Assembly: GCA_030268105.1 (NCBI GenBank)
Contig: BSDZ01000025.1
Span: 1,550,001 to 1,614,000 of the forward strand
Origin: Volvox africanus
Lineage: Eukaryota > Chlorophyta > Chlorophyceae > Chlamydomonadales > Volvocaceae
Reading direction: 5' to 3'
DNA: 64,000 nt
Position numbers and translations under genes: made by a program. Under the pieces are notes generated by a model. That model made no database searches. It had not been told where the DNA came from and saw only the letters and a program-made list of their open reading frames with translations. This document shows, in pieces, positions 47,343 through 59,331 of this stretch (its first letter is position 1; every line of letters begins with the position of its first letter).

Positions 47343-50010
47343 CTAGGTATTGAACATAGACCACAGCTTGTTGAATTGCGCCTGGAAGGCCTGGATCTGC
47401 AGCCGCTCCAGAGGGGGGCACGAGGGAGAGGAACGTTGGGTTGAAGAAAAGGTCAGGGGTTGAAAACATAATGGCAAAGAAACCAATCGAAATTGTTGCG
47501 AATGACCGAGGGAGGAAGACCGAGGGAGGGAGGGAGTCCACCGTAGGAAAGTGAGCTGGAGAAGGTGCAGGTATGTATGTGTTCATGTCGAAAACCACTA
47601 GCGGGACTAAAACTATCCCAAGCCTAGGGCCATCGCTCGGCTTTTAAGGTAATAGGGGTTCAGGGGTATTTAGTTCTGTGAGGCCGAAATCCCGGAGCTC
47701 TCACCTGACCATTAGGCCTGAGATAACGAGCGAGGTGAAAGTAGAGAAGGCCTTGATTTTGCTCTCAATCGATTTCTCTCACTGCTTTCCAAACACACAC
47801 ACGAACACATGTACGCACACACACACGCACACACATGTCCCTGCAGACACAAGAAAGAATCTAGGCCTTGTTCCGGATCTCACGCGGGAGCAATTTCCGC
47901 TGCTCACTCCATCTCCTTCTCCCCAAGCCTTGCTTCCCTGACCCTTATTCTTTTCTCTTCATCTTCCTTCCACTCACGCACCAGCGACAGGTCCGATAGC
48001 ACAGTGACATTTTCGTTGTTTCCGGTGACCGCCTGACGGGTCCAGTTGAAGGAGCCGTTCAGGAGCAGCCTGCCGTCGATGATCGCGAACTTGTGGTGCC
48101 TAAAGAAACGCCAAAAACGTCGTGAGGGAGCACTACTGCGAACGCAAAGGAAATACCCTGACCGCCAAAGTCTACCCATTCGTTAAGCGTATGTTTGCTG
48201 TACATAAAGCTATATTGCACTCACGTATCTTTGCAGACGTGCGGTCTACGAGATTTGATATGACGTCATGCTGTCAGGTGGGTCATGCAAGTCAAGCAAA
48301 ACCCCTCTCCCTGCCTCGCCCCCAGCCCTAACCCCAGCCCCAACCCCAGCCCCGCACGGGACTCCTCACATATGCGCGGGGGAGTGGTCCTGCCGTACTG
48401 GGATGCCGGCAGCTCGGAACTTGGCGATGTCTGAGCCCTGCATACCGAACCGTATCGCAGGTAGCAATGGGAAGGGGGACTTGGATGCCCTACCCTGATG
48501 CCAACGCATGCCAGCTCATGCACCCTTGTTATTTGTTGTTGGCCATAGTGGTCGTTGTGGACTGTGGTGGACTTTGCCGAAAGGAATGACAGAACAATCA
48601 TGCTTCGCATATCCAGAGTTCGATAGCTGACCTACAGACCTGGGGGTTAACTGCCTTGAGGAATACTGATGATTCGTTTAGGGACTCAGAAATCTCAGCA
48701 ACCCACCTGCGTCGAAGACTGGTCATTGTCGGTTATAATGCGCACCTTGACGCCCTTCTGATACAGATTGAGAACCTGTACGGGACGTCAAGCAAATTGT
48801 TCTGGCTGTGACATCATTGATTAGGTTCCCACATCTTCTCCCACACATCGGGTCCCCCTACACACACACATACGTTTCCCTCACCACATCACTGATGTCG
48901 TCATTCGTGATGGTGAAGACGCAAATGTCCAGCGTGCGAGTGGCTGTTCCCAGGTAGTCCAGGAAGCGAGTCAAGCTCGTCGCCTCGTGGGCGTACTCGC
49001 CTGCAGCGGAGGGAATTCTGTGCCTGTTAGTGTGTGTAATGATGATGAGGGAGATGAAGATAGAGGCAGGTGAGTAGAAACGAATATGAAGGAAGACGTA
49101 TATGCGCATGGGATGGGACAAAAGGGTTTAGACGCCACAGGCTCTACCCGCGACCAACTTTGAACATAAGCATGCGTACCCGTGATCTCAAGGTTATTTC
49201 GGTTCGCCAACAACGTTTTGCCCTATCAATTGCTAATGGGACGAGCACCAGCCTCTTCGCTTTCTGCGTGCCGTACAGCATACCGCCTTACAATTCTTCC
49301 GCCTGCAGCCCCCGGGCTTGTTCATATTCCGGCATGGCAGTTTGGCATCTGGGAAGAACAGGGTCTCCACCACACCACCCTGCAGGAGTTAATGTTTGGG
49401 GATCATGTGGGATGTAGAGGATCATGACATGCAGGGAGGAATCTAAAAGGCAAAGGTGAGGAGGGAAGCAGTGGAAGGCCCCCCCCTGATGACCTTTCAG
49501 ATTGCCCTTCATGTCCTCCCAGCTCCACCAATTGTCAACGTTGTGCAACTCATTACACCTGTTGCTGCTGGCTGGCAATTACCAGGCAAGCCGACCACCC
49601 ACATCAAATCAGTTGCCAGACCTTACGGCAGACTCCTTACCCAACGTTTAAACTTGTAAATTTTGATTTCATAGCAATGCTTCCCCTAAATCAAGCGTAT
49701 CTGAGCAAAAACCAGCTAATACCAACTTGAGATGGCGGTGTCCAAAATGGCCACGCACCCATAAAGTCCGTGTACCTATGTCTTGAGCTATAGCACCAGG
49801 ACAGGCGAAGTGCTACCGATACAGTTTCAGTCTACTCCCGGGGAAACCCAGGTAAGAAAGGCACACCTTGACAGGTGTCGCATGCCCCCCACTTCCTTTC
49901 GCGACTATCAAGGCTTTTTGCAGCTGGTCGACCTGAGCCTTCAAGTCCTCAACCTGCTTGTCCTTGTACGTCGCGTATTTGTCTGCCGGGCTGCTGAAGC
50001 AGCATCCCAT
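47343..50010 (-). CDS. MitoPLD/Zucchini-like phospholipase D with acylated N-terminus
   Basis: Seven exons, 49867-50010, 49277-49379, 48885-49000, 48707-48775, 48370-48437, 47982-48099 and 47343-47396, fit in phase to 223 residues, about the size of animal PLD6. The single HKD motif is HHKFAIID (His168, Lys170, Asp175), followed by [18 protein letters not shown] as in mitoPLD; family members dimerise to complete the active site. LFFPD begins the domain, and a Cys cluster (64, 73, 78, 82, 83) with His87 sits where mitoPLD/Zucchini has its zinc finger. Animal members cleave cardiolipin or act as piRNA nucleases; activity here is open. Residues 1-48 begin MGCCFSS, a consensus for N-myristoylation plus palmitoylation, then a coiled-coil segment ([17 protein letters not shown]), in place of the usual mitochondrial membrane helix. 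The second donor (GTACGG) is chosen because only it keeps phase and the Cys cluster. Confidence 0.93.
47791..47838. repeat. (AC)n microsatellite in PLD-like gene intron
   Basis: Interrupted CA repeat on the plus strand within the last intron (47397-47981). Simple sequence. Confidence 0.8.
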
Positions 50011-51600
50011 TTTCTCAATACGATACTTAAAAGTGCACGAATACCGCAACAGGTTATCGCAGTAGGCTAAGCGGATGATAACAATTAATTAAATGTGACA
50101 GATTATGGCTTATAAATATCGTCGTATATACACACAACACATGGATTGGCATTGATTAGGCGGATTAGCAATGCCGACAGAGAGATTGTTGTACGCTCAT
50201 AAACTACATAATGATAAAACTATATGCATACTTACGTTCACATTCTGCTATGATGATGTCGCTTAAATTCGGGTGATAAACTTTGGTATCTGACCGCGAT
50301 CGAGTACCAAATTTGCTTTCCGGGATTAGGGACCTTCCGCTTGTTGTGAACACAAACTATTCACAGATGTTATTAAATATAAGCTTCGTCAATAAATAAA
50401 AGATTTGCTACTGGGTTTGTAGGATTCACCACATGGCATCATACGTACCGGTGGATCTCACGGCGTATAGCCACTGGACTTTTATTGCACAATGGTCTCA
50501 AACAAGGGGTTGGTAGAATGATGTGAACGTTTGCCAGGCCCTTCCGGTCTGATGCCATTCTACTATATCGATCACAGCGGCGAAAGCTTGCCATTCGCAG
50601 GGACGATGCCATTCGCCCGCTAGGTCTCCCGGTCAAGTTTCGGGCTATACATGGTATTATACGATACGTGGGACTCCATGTATCGTGGGCGTCACAAGCT
50701 ACCAGGTCCCTTCTTCCGATCTATTGTAATTTCGGTATACCACTATTTCTGCGACGTCACTGTATGTGTTGTACCACGTAAAGTGCGTCGATGCAAAGCC
50801 GCCAAAGGTCTTGCAAGTAGGCATATTGCATCATACCGCGCTTGCTCCATTGTGCAGCGTTCTGGCTAACAATTCACATATCGATAGTGAGATCGATACT
50901 TAGGGTTTGTCCAAAAATGTAACCCTGCATCGCTAGCAGGAGGTATGGATATCCTTAGACAGAATGCCACGGGGATCGAATGGTTAACTTATTTATGGGA
51001 CATTGCGTATGTACCTTCAGCAGTTAAACTTTTTAGCAAGCTTTTGAATGCTAGTCCACCACCGCGCCGTATTGTTTACCTCGTAGTACGTTTGGCAGCC
51101 TGAAGTCGTCTGAACGGGGAAGTTGTTTCTCAACTCAGGGCCATGAAATCGCAAGAATTGGCTTAGGGGCGCCGACGTCTGGGCGGGCCCAGAGGACGGA
51201 GTTTATGCCTTTCAATCCCCCACCTTGCTCTAGCGAACTGTAACGACACAAGTACTTGGCAAGAGTATCAGGCACGGGACACAGTTACTTGGGGGTCCCA
51301 GGCAACACTATGCTTTGGGCTTATCCAAGTAAAGTTCCGGGGAGGTACCCATGAAACCTTGGGGACGCTGCAGGAACCTGGATAAACCATGACCCCAACG
51401 AAAAACCCGCACGGCAAGGCATCAAGTTAGGTACGTGGTGAGGGAGAGCGATATGGTTGGAGGGGGAAAGAGACCTGATACTGCTGTTGAGAGGCATAAA
51501 GGCAAGGAGAGTGGAGGATTAAAACGAGGGGGGAGGAAAGTGGCAAAGGTGATGGGGACAAGGAAGGGGAAGGATAGGGAGGGATATGGCGATGGAAGGA
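50011..51600. other. Upstream region of PLD-like gene and AT-rich intergenic DNA
   Basis: The first few hundred bases should carry the PLD-like gene promoter. Further on no ORF is supported. Purine-rich GGGGGAAAG tracts appear after 51.4 kb. Confidence 0.35.
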
Positions 51601-51639
51601 GGGAGTGTCTCACACGCGGCCTCCCTTCCATGGTAACTT

Positions 51640-52320
51640 CGCCTCTTCCTGCCTCTGTCCCTCATCGCTCGCTCCCTCCCTCCCGCCATTCATCCCCTCC
51701 GTTCCTCCGTCTCTCGTTGCGTCCCTCTCTCCCTCCCTCCCTCCATGCTTCGTTCGGTTGGTTCGCGCGCGGTGTCGTCGTCCTAGCCCGGGTCGGGTTG
51801 GTGGCTCGGTCGGGTCAAGGCGCGTTAGTTTTTTGCTTTACAGGGGGGCCGCGAGGAGCACGCGCATGATAGCGATCAGCGGTCAGCTCAGTTTTCGTTT
51901 TCTTTTTTCCGCTGTTTTCCTTCACCGCCAGCATCGAGGCCGATAGTATACTTCCTGACGGCTTCGATTCAGTTTTCCCTGCTTTTAAATGCGGCCTTGG
52001 CGGCAACCTAGTTTACGTTTTTTGGGTCTCCTCGTCGGCAGCAGCCTTGGACGAGGACAACAGTCAGTCATCCTTGACGGTTACTCCTGGCTTCGTCAGC
52101 GATTATGACCAGCGTTTCGATGTTCGTCTCCCTCCCTCCCTCCCTCGCTCCCTCGCTCCCTCGCTCCATCTGTCTCTTCTTCTATTCCTCCCTGCCTCTC
52201 TGACTCCCATCTTCCTTTGCTCCCCCTCTCGCTCACTATCTCACATCCTCCTTCCCACCCTTCCTCCCTTGCCGCCTGTCCTTCGTCCGCCTCCTTCCTT
52301 CCGACCCTACTTTCCTACTT
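51640..52320. repeat. Pyrimidine-rich low-complexity region with (CCCT)n/(CGCT)n tracts
   Basis: Long stretches of CCCTCCCTCCCTC and CCTCGCTCCCTCG units on the plus strand, with repeat D copy 2 embedded. Ser/Pro/Leu-rich ORFs here result from composition. The region from 52.4 kb is purine-rich on the same strand, so strand asymmetry flips. Confidence 0.75.
52065..52138 (+). repeat. Dispersed repeat D, copy 2
   Basis: Nearly identical to 17717-17789: CAGTCATCCTTGACGGTTA, then CCTGGCTTYGTCAGCGAT, then AGCGTTTCGATGTTCGTC. In both loci it runs into a CTCCCTCCC tract, suggesting the tract is part of the mobile unit. Confidence 0.85.
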
Positions 52321-53547
52321 GGGCATCTGCCTCCCTACCTTCGTATATCTGAAGACTAGGCTTCCAATGAGGTTGGTTACTAGGGCACAGAGCATGTGCT
52401 GAGGGTAGAGGGGGGCTGATGGGGGGATGGATGAAGAGATACGAAAGGAGGGGGGAGAGGGAAAGTTGGAACCAACTCTCCCCATCCCTTCCCCCTCCAT
52501 CGCTCCTTCCCCCTCCCTCATTCGCTTGGCCTCCACCCTCCCAACACGCCAAGCATCCTGGCAGCCAGGTTTGGCTAGCTGGCGCATACCATAATCATCT
52601 TCAGGTATGAAGGCGTCAAACTTGCATTTCATTTGCCTGTATGCAGCGTGTGACAGCGTGGCACGTTCTAGAGAGGAATACGGCTTCTTGGGAACTGCCG
52701 ACTAGATGGATTCAGCAACCGATCAACTGCCTGCCCATGCAATGTGTGCTAGGAATGTGTGCTGGAAGGGTTTTCCTTCCGGACTGCGGGTTTCACAATG
52801 ATGAGGCTCTGCAGTTCCCTAACCCACATGCTTGCCTATTTACGTGGTGAGCTTATGATGCTGATTAAGAAGGGAGGGGCTGATGGATGGGGGGATACGG
52901 AGTGAGGGACGGATGCAGGGAGAAGGGGTGAGAGGGAGGGAGGTTCGACATAAGTTTCAAATATCAAAGGCTTGGCGGTATGCGAACATTGGTTAGTCAG
53001 TAGGGGTTGGGTTTCCATATGGGCCATATCGTATGCTAGCTAAACCGTGCAAGTTTGGGCTCAGAGGCAGCGCAAATGCCGGTTGCCTCAGAATGACGAA
53101 GGCGGTTCGTTGGAAGAATGTAAAGGACTTCAGGAGTCAGCGTCATGTAGCCATTTTTGAGTGCAGTGCTGCCTGCTGTGTTATGGTTGTTTGCCGCCGG
53201 CCACACACAAGGGATGAAGCAGCCGGGCAAACACCTCCTATGCAAGCAAACTTCATGCTATCTCTGACGTGTACCAGATTGCATCCAGGGAGGCTGTCGG
53301 GGAACGTGTTTGCTTTATCTGTAGACCTTTGACGGTGTTATATGTAGCGTGGCATTATTGCAGCAGTGGAGGCATTTCTTTGCTGCTCTGAATTTCGGTG
53401 GAGACATTTTGTGTGGTGGTGCCAATCTTCGGACGGACAAGTCCCAGCTGGGGGACCTGGGATGTCCCTTGACTAACTAGTCAGGCCTGGCCATATGTAA
53501 CAAAAAAGCTGCATACACTCGAGCACACTCTTACATACACCTGTTAA
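52321..53547. other. Intergenic, no supported gene
   Basis: Purine-rich around 52.4-52.5 kb and 52.9 kb; the rest is mixed. A plus ORF at 53033-53332 has no domain or codon support. Confidence 0.35.
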
Positions 53548-53687
53548 CAGTGCTGAACCCGGGAAGAACACTGAATTCGGAGAAGTCGGCATGGGAGACC
53601 GGATGAGGGTGCCCCGAAATACCGGGGAAGGTAGGGACTGCCAGGTTAGTGGCCACGGGTGAAGCTGTAACCCCCTATCCCACACAC
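53548..53687 (-). repeat. Dispersed repeat C, copy 3 (inverted)
   Basis: The reverse complement closely matches the first 140 bp of copy 1 at 45373, including the GTGGCCACTAACCTGGCAG and TTCGGGGCACCCTCATCC blocks. It is closer to copy 1 than copy 2 is. Confidence 0.87.
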
Positions 53688-54553
53688 AACCTGTTGCACA
53701 AGCTATCCTCAGGCAGAGTAACTTATGTGGGTGGTTGACAGGATAAATGGGGCGGCCACAAGGGTATGTAAATCGCCGATCGCCGTATGATTGCACAGCA
53801 CCTAGTGCGAGTCATGATATGTGGCTATTCCTACTCGACGGCCATAAACTAGTCAATCAGGGTGTTTGGGTGGAGGTCCAATACCACTTTCCTGGCTCTG
53901 GGCAAACAGTTTGCTTGCACCAGTTATGAGACCAGTAGCTTGTACCGAGGTACCCGACAGTAATTGGGATTGGATGCCGAGCACAGGTAGCTCCTCTCGA
54001 CTGGACTCATAGGCTCGTCTCTTCCAGTCACCCATAGCTTGAATGCTGTAGGGTTTGTCGGCGTCAGGTACTGCTGTATCATCCACACGAACACACACGT
54101 ACGCACACTCTGCATGCCATCAATGCTGACTCTCCTTTCCCTGGTACGTATAACACTTCAGCACAGTCACTGTAACCCTGACTTCGGGCTTCTGCAGGCT
54201 TTGACAAGGTATCCACCAGGTATGCACCTTGGCATCACATACTAATCACGTATTGGACTTCATTTTGGGTCACTTAAGGGGAAGAGTGTAGAGTGGGGAT
54301 TAGGGTTAGGGATTTAGGATGCCGGGAGGCCAGCAGCCGCGTGTTGTGCGAGGTTCTTAGTAGATGGGAATCAGCAAATAGTCCTGTGAGCTTTTCTTCT
54401 TGTGCTGCTTTGTGCACCCTACAGAACAACTGTATGTGTTATTCATTACACCTCATCTTAGGGCCCCTTTGCCGTTGAAAACTGCAGCTTCCTTCATAAC
54501 GTTGTAATCGATCCCTAGTTGCGTGTGACAGGGCCACCCGAACGGGCGGAGGC
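53688..54553. other. Intergenic, nothing recognised
   Basis: No gene signal. It leads directly into the repeat A/B/LINE cluster. Confidence 0.35.
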
Positions 54554-54727
54554 GTCTGGAGGGCTTACCAGGGGGTATATCAGACTTCACCGAATCGTCT
54601 TTGAAGAGTGCACGGAAAAACCAACAACCAATGCAAACATTACCTGCGGACATTATCAATTGGTCCAGGCTGGGGACGCATGACACTGCAAAGCTATGAA
54701 ATATAAGACTTATCCACATACGGCAAA
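54554..54727 (-). repeat. Dispersed repeat A, copy 2 (inverted)
   Basis: Reverse complement of 42177-42350 at roughly 80-85 percent by eye. It lies about 120 bp from repeat B copy 2, so A and B are probably parts of one element family whose order is rearranged at the 42-45 kb locus. Confidence 0.88.
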
Positions 54728-54845
54728 TATACTTGATAGGATTGTTGTTTGTAATTTGAATATGTTATGCATGCATGCAACGGCGGACGCTTCCTGCTGC
54801 TAGCAGCAAGCTATAATGTAAGCATGCAAACGATATAGGATAATG

Positions 54846-55043
54846 ACCCAACACAACGCCAAGTCTGGGCGCCAATGACCAAGACGCAGTAATTCTATCG
54901 CAACGTATAACAACCGCGTGCCGCAATCTGTCCACCGATACGAGGCCAACCCACAGCATGACCATATGGCCTGTCTTCAAGCGTTCAACTGTCAGGTCAT
55001 CATCTGCTGAATTGTAAGCGCAATCAGTATGTTCATGTACTAG
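54846..55043 (-). repeat. Dispersed repeat B, copy 2 (inverted)
   Basis: Reverse complement of part of 44766-45029. Adjoins a LINE 3' end at 55115 in the opposite orientation. Confidence 0.82.
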
Positions 55044-55114
55044 TTGCATGGGGATAAACTTTAAAATTCAGGCATTGGATGGGTATGCCACAACATGGTA
55101 CGAGCTATATTCCA

Positions 55115-55455
55115 ATGTCAATGCACACATCTTTATTTCGTTTTCGTCTTGGTGCTAGCGCACTAGAGTTTAGCCGCCCTAATTGCCGCCTAAGAGAACA
55201 ACGCTGGTGTCGTGTTTGCAGTAACGCTGATTCCGTAGAGGATGAATACTATGTGTTGATGGAATGTCTCGCCTATGCCGAAATGCGTTCAGGTTTCTCT
55301 AATTTAGGCATGGGACAGAGCTCTCACATACTTTAAATTATGTAAATTCAAGACCAACTCGGCCTTGCCCGAATCATCCTTTGCACAGTGTGAGGCGTTC
55401 ATTGGATGTGGGCAGGACTTGACTTGTACTGCTAGTCTTTTCTACTTAGATGCCT
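55115..55455 (+). mobile_element. 3' end of a non-LTR (LINE) retrotransposon, frameshifted
   Basis: The plus strand encodes LFRFRLGASALE followed by a Cys/His cluster, RWCRVCSNADSVEDEYYVLM and ECLAYAEMR. This is the zinc-knuckle-like C..C...VEDE.H.L..C..Y...R block found after the reverse transcriptase in LINEs. The ORF breaks near 55330. A frame shifted by one base continues with FKTNSALPESSFAQCEAFIG and ends at about 55455. No RT core is present. It is a truncated, dead copy; family not determinable by eye. Confidence 0.65.
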
Positions 55456-55685
55456 AGATGCAAAAAAGCGCCAAGGAAGTACTGACTTCAATCGTGGTAC
55501 AACATGGATCCGCTGTCGTGGAGGCCCATAGTCATCACATGCGTACATTGATGTATTAATGTTCCGTTCGCAATGGCTGAAATGAGTGTTCTACACTGAT
55601 CATGACGGCTTAGCGCCGCTAGGGTAGACACTTCACAATATAGGTGTCACTTTAATACGTTGCAGCGCCGTCATCAGATTGTTGC
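55456..55685. other. Short gap before the next gene
   Basis: Presumed promoter and 5' UTR of the plus-strand gene starting at 55686. No clear TATA box. Confidence 0.3.
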
Positions 55686-57360
55686 ATGCGAGACAGAAGA
55701 TCTAATATATGTAATCACCGGCCTGGACTTGACTTTATTGCAAACTGGATAGCGTCAGAGACCCACTTTGGCGCGCCAGCCATCACCTATACTTCTGCGA
55801 ATTGCGAGCATCATCACTTTCGAGGAGCCCTGCCTGCAATCTCCCTTAACTTTCGGAGACCTTCGGTGAGAACCTAGGTTATTGCTGTCTGTTATCGGTG
55901 GGTCCTCAACCCTGTCAGATCTCGGCCTCGGTGTCCTGGTTCAGGTACGATTACCACAAACCCAGTCACCACAGACTCAGGCCTACAACATTCCAGTTTT
56001 TACAGAGGTTGGCACCCAGACTGAGCATCAGGCCAGCCCAACAGCGAATCAACCTCATACCCTCGGACAATCTCCGCATAGCTTCGACCCAGCTACCACC
56101 GCGTCGGCAACTCCTGCCCTTGGCCAGGCCGCGCCCGCCGGGGCATCAGCTGGTTCATCTCTTGCCGCCCAAGACGCGTCCTCGCTAGCCACTGAGCAGG
56201 CGTTATTCGTAACCCCTCTAGGAGAGCCCGCCACTCCTCCCGAGGCGCTTGAACCCGCTCCGCACGTCGTAAGCCCCCCGGCACGCACCGACGAATCGGC
56301 TGAATCTACGGCTGCGGTCGGCTCCCAAGTCCCAAGCCGCAGTTCCTCGGCGTCGCGGGGACCACGAAGTCGTAAGCAGGTTGGGCGTAGCAGCTACGAG
56401 CTCCTGTGGCGTGAATACCTAGCGTTGACCGCAGTAGATCAGCAGCAACAACAACAACAAGGAGCTTTGGGACCTCGGCATACCCGGCGCTCCGTGGCAG
56501 GAAGCAGCAGCAGCAACATCATCAGTAACAAGGACAGCAGCAACAATAACGCTACAGTCTCTGGTATCGCGGACATGGCTGTGCAGGCACCGAGTACCGT
56601 TATACAGGGCCCATTGTCGTACGATCAACCTAAGGGCCTGGACATGCTGCTCCTGCAGCTGTTGTGCCCGCCAACAGACTTATTTGACGTGCAGATGTTG
56701 ATAAAGCTTCTGATCCGTATTGTCGTGGCGGTGTCTTCGTGGATCTTTACGCTATCCTTTGCGATCCTGCCTGCTTGGCTATGGCTGCTGCGCCATGAGC
56801 TTTTGCAGGGGCACAACGGTGACGGCGCGGCAGTGCTGGTGCTTGGCCTCGTCATCGTGTTCCTGTCGGATTGGGTGCGGGCCGCTGCAGACCGCGCAGA
56901 TAGTGCTCGCTGCGCAGGTGTGTTCACAGCCAGCGCAAGGTCAGCGTATCAGCTGTCGCCGGCTACATTCACCAGCAGCAGCGCAACCGTCGGGAGTGGC
57001 GGTCCTGCATCCTATGCCTCGACCAGTGGTGCCGCTGCTGGCCCCGGCTTGCTCTCCAACGCCAGCCGCAACCATCCTTCCGGGACTGCTAATGGTGCTG
57101 TGAGCTCACCCGGGGTTCCCGTGGACCCCATGGTACGCCAGGTGAAGCAGCGCATCATTAGGTTAGAGCGGATTCTGTTTGGCAGTGAGCTCACGGAGGC
57201 TGACATTAGTCGTGACGTGCTGAGCAGCCGGGTGCAGATGCTGTGCACGGAGGTGGGCGTGCCGTTTGGTGGGCCCGGAGGGAGCAATTCCTCACGCCCC
57301 AATGCTGCAGAACTGGATCAGCAATTACGGGCGGTAGAGAGCGCACTTGGGGTGATGTAG
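55686..57360 (+). CDS. Gln/Ser-rich protein with a membrane hairpin, unknown function
   Basis: Modelled as exons 55686-55865 and 55945-57360, joined in phase (donor TCG|GTGAGA, acceptor GGTTCAG), 531 residues. The second exon alone has no ATG before about residue 260, so an upstream exon is needed; the ATG at 55686 is the simplest choice. Residues 61-300 are Ser/Ala/Gln/Pro-rich with a poly-Gln run near 227. Two hydrophobic segments follow: about 313-342 (IVVAVSSWIFTLSFAILPAW) and 355-371 (AVLVLGLVIVFLSDWV), a likely hairpin or two-pass membrane region. A second Ser/Gly-rich linker leads to an amphipathic helix around 457-475 (VRQVKQRIIRLERILF), probably coiled coil. No family recognised. A TGTAA at 57615-57619 could end the transcript. 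Confidence 0.7.
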
Positions 57361-58104
57361 TGAAGCAACCTCCGTTGGGCAGCTTAGGCTGTGTATGGTA
57401 GCTGCCGCAATTGACGGGATATTTCTTTCCATGAGTGACTGAGTGGCTCAGCCTCCAACTTGGCCAGGTTTGATTTATATTGCTGTCGTACTGTTGTTTT
57501 GCAATACTTGGCTATGAGTGATACGGCGGGGTTGCACATACCATCACACATTTCCAATGCAGGTGTTCTCTTCGAGGGTGCGTTGTAGGATGAACTTTTT
57601 AAGTTTAAGTGTCATGTAACATTGAGGAATGACATGCGCGCAAATATCAGCAGTGATTCTGGTTTGGAATGCAGTAATGGCTTAGGATTGCCTGCTTTCG
57701 TCTGGCAGACAATCGAAGGGTGGACATTGACTCTAGGAAAGTTTCGGAAGACGGACATTGCAAGTTGTTTGATAAAGCACGAGACGGTTGTAAAGTTATT
57801 GTCAATGCAAGATCATTACTATTTTTAAGCAAGTTTGTACATGAGTACTGTACCAAAAACAAGGAGCCATATGATTAGAACACGCATTGAACATTTGGCG
57901 TGTCCTCGAACCTCGATCCATCATACAAATTCAACCCAGATCTAAAACAGATGCATGCATGCATCTAGTTACCTAAACCTTTCCTCCTATGGTAACTGAA
58001 CATAAAATGAACGTACAACAGCAGTGAAAATGTAGAGGCTGCCTCTACATCAGTGATGCTTGAAGGTCAATTGAACCTCCTGGAAAAACCATCTGCTTCC
58101 AATA
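57361..58104. other. Convergent 3' region
   Basis: Lies between the stops of the plus-strand 55.7 kb gene and the minus-strand 58.1 kb gene, so it is mostly 3' UTR and flank. Nothing coding is supported. Confidence 0.4.
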
Positions 58105-59331
58105 TTAAATTGTGTGCGCTGTCCCTGGCGGAGTCGTAAGCGGATTTCCGAGGCCACTGGGTTGCGCCAAAGATGTCATCTCCATCTTGCGCTTCTCGTC
58201 CTGCCGCGGGTCATCTGTAATAGAACGAACATGAGCACAGCAGAGGACCCAATAAATGTTGCATTGCATGGGACCTTTATGACTATCACAGGGTACGGAG
58301 AGGTAATCGTAAATAGGTGCTGTTAAGAGCTTGCCCAAACATATAAAGTACTACATCTCGATGCCCCACTGGCTCATGCATACTCACAAAGGCCGGTCTG
58401 CTTCATGATGCCGCCCTGGAAGACGACAAGGCAGATGAAGAAAAACATATAGAAACCTGAGCAGATAAAGGAGAAGACCGTCGTGCCTTGATATGCCCCA
58501 GTATCAATCTTGGACCACTTTGTTTCTGCAGAGCCACAAAGATATGGTTGAGGAAAACTTAATACCAAGGGCTCAGCCCTGTATGACATTGCCCCACAAC
58601 TGCCCTGCGGCCATACCCACAGCCAATTTGACCATACCAGACCCAAAAACTTACTTGACTCCAGGACACTTTCAACGACCTGTTAAAAGACAAAGACATA
58701 CAAGGGGCAAGGAAGAGCAGTTCAAGAGAAAGTCTGTTCGCGATACAGTGCAAACACATCTACCAAGTTTTTTTCGGGAGTTTCACCATCCTTCCCTGCA
58801 GGGTACAAGGGAATTGTTTCTGCAAACTAAGCTCCCCCCAAACTTAACAACCCACCAATGGCACCTACCGGCTGGAACCCAGATGTAATTAGCCCGCATA
58901 GAAAGCAAAAGAATGACAGCACAAAACACCAAGCCATTATGAAGCCGTAGCCAAATCCAGGACCACTCCGATTAATGGATTTACGAATTAAAATTGCACA
59001 TGACATAATGTTGAACATGAGCACCATAAGGCCGCCGAGGACTGTGGCTGCTATAGGAGCTCGCCATGCAGTATTGTGAAGGGTGAGCAAATTCAAGTCG
59101 CGGTAACTCTGCATACAGGAAAATGAGCCGTTTGTAGCTACTGACCAAATACCAGGCACGACCGTGACCGATGGCCGTGAACAGCCGTGAACCTACGTTG
59201 ACGATTTTGTTCGAAGTCGCGAATGCCATAACAATATAGGTTGCATTAATTAAGAGATTGACAGTCCAAGTCATCCAGAGAAGCGTGCGCTTCCATTCCC
59301 CAGTCCCAGGAGGACCCTTGACCCGCGCCAT
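58105..59331 (-). CDS. Four-transmembrane (tetraspan/MARVEL-like) protein
   Basis: Exons 59197-59331, 58865-59108, 58388-58525 and 58105-58214 give 208 residues with consistent phase. Four hydrophobic helices: about 17-38 (LLWMTWTVNLLINATYIVM), 62-86 (AATVLGGLMVLMFNIMSCAIL), 98-121 (GFIMAWCFVLSFFCFLCGLI) and 143-164 (VFSFICSGFYMFFFICLVVF). Short basic N-terminus and hydrophilic Pro/Thr-rich C-tail (EKRKMEMTSLAQPSG), both probably cytosolic. The layout is that of small tetraspan membrane proteins such as MARVEL-type proteins, but no signature settles the family. The donor of exon 2 is taken as GTA G|GTGCCA because the neighbouring GTAGGT breaks the frame into the third exon. No function can be assigned. 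Confidence 0.85.
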
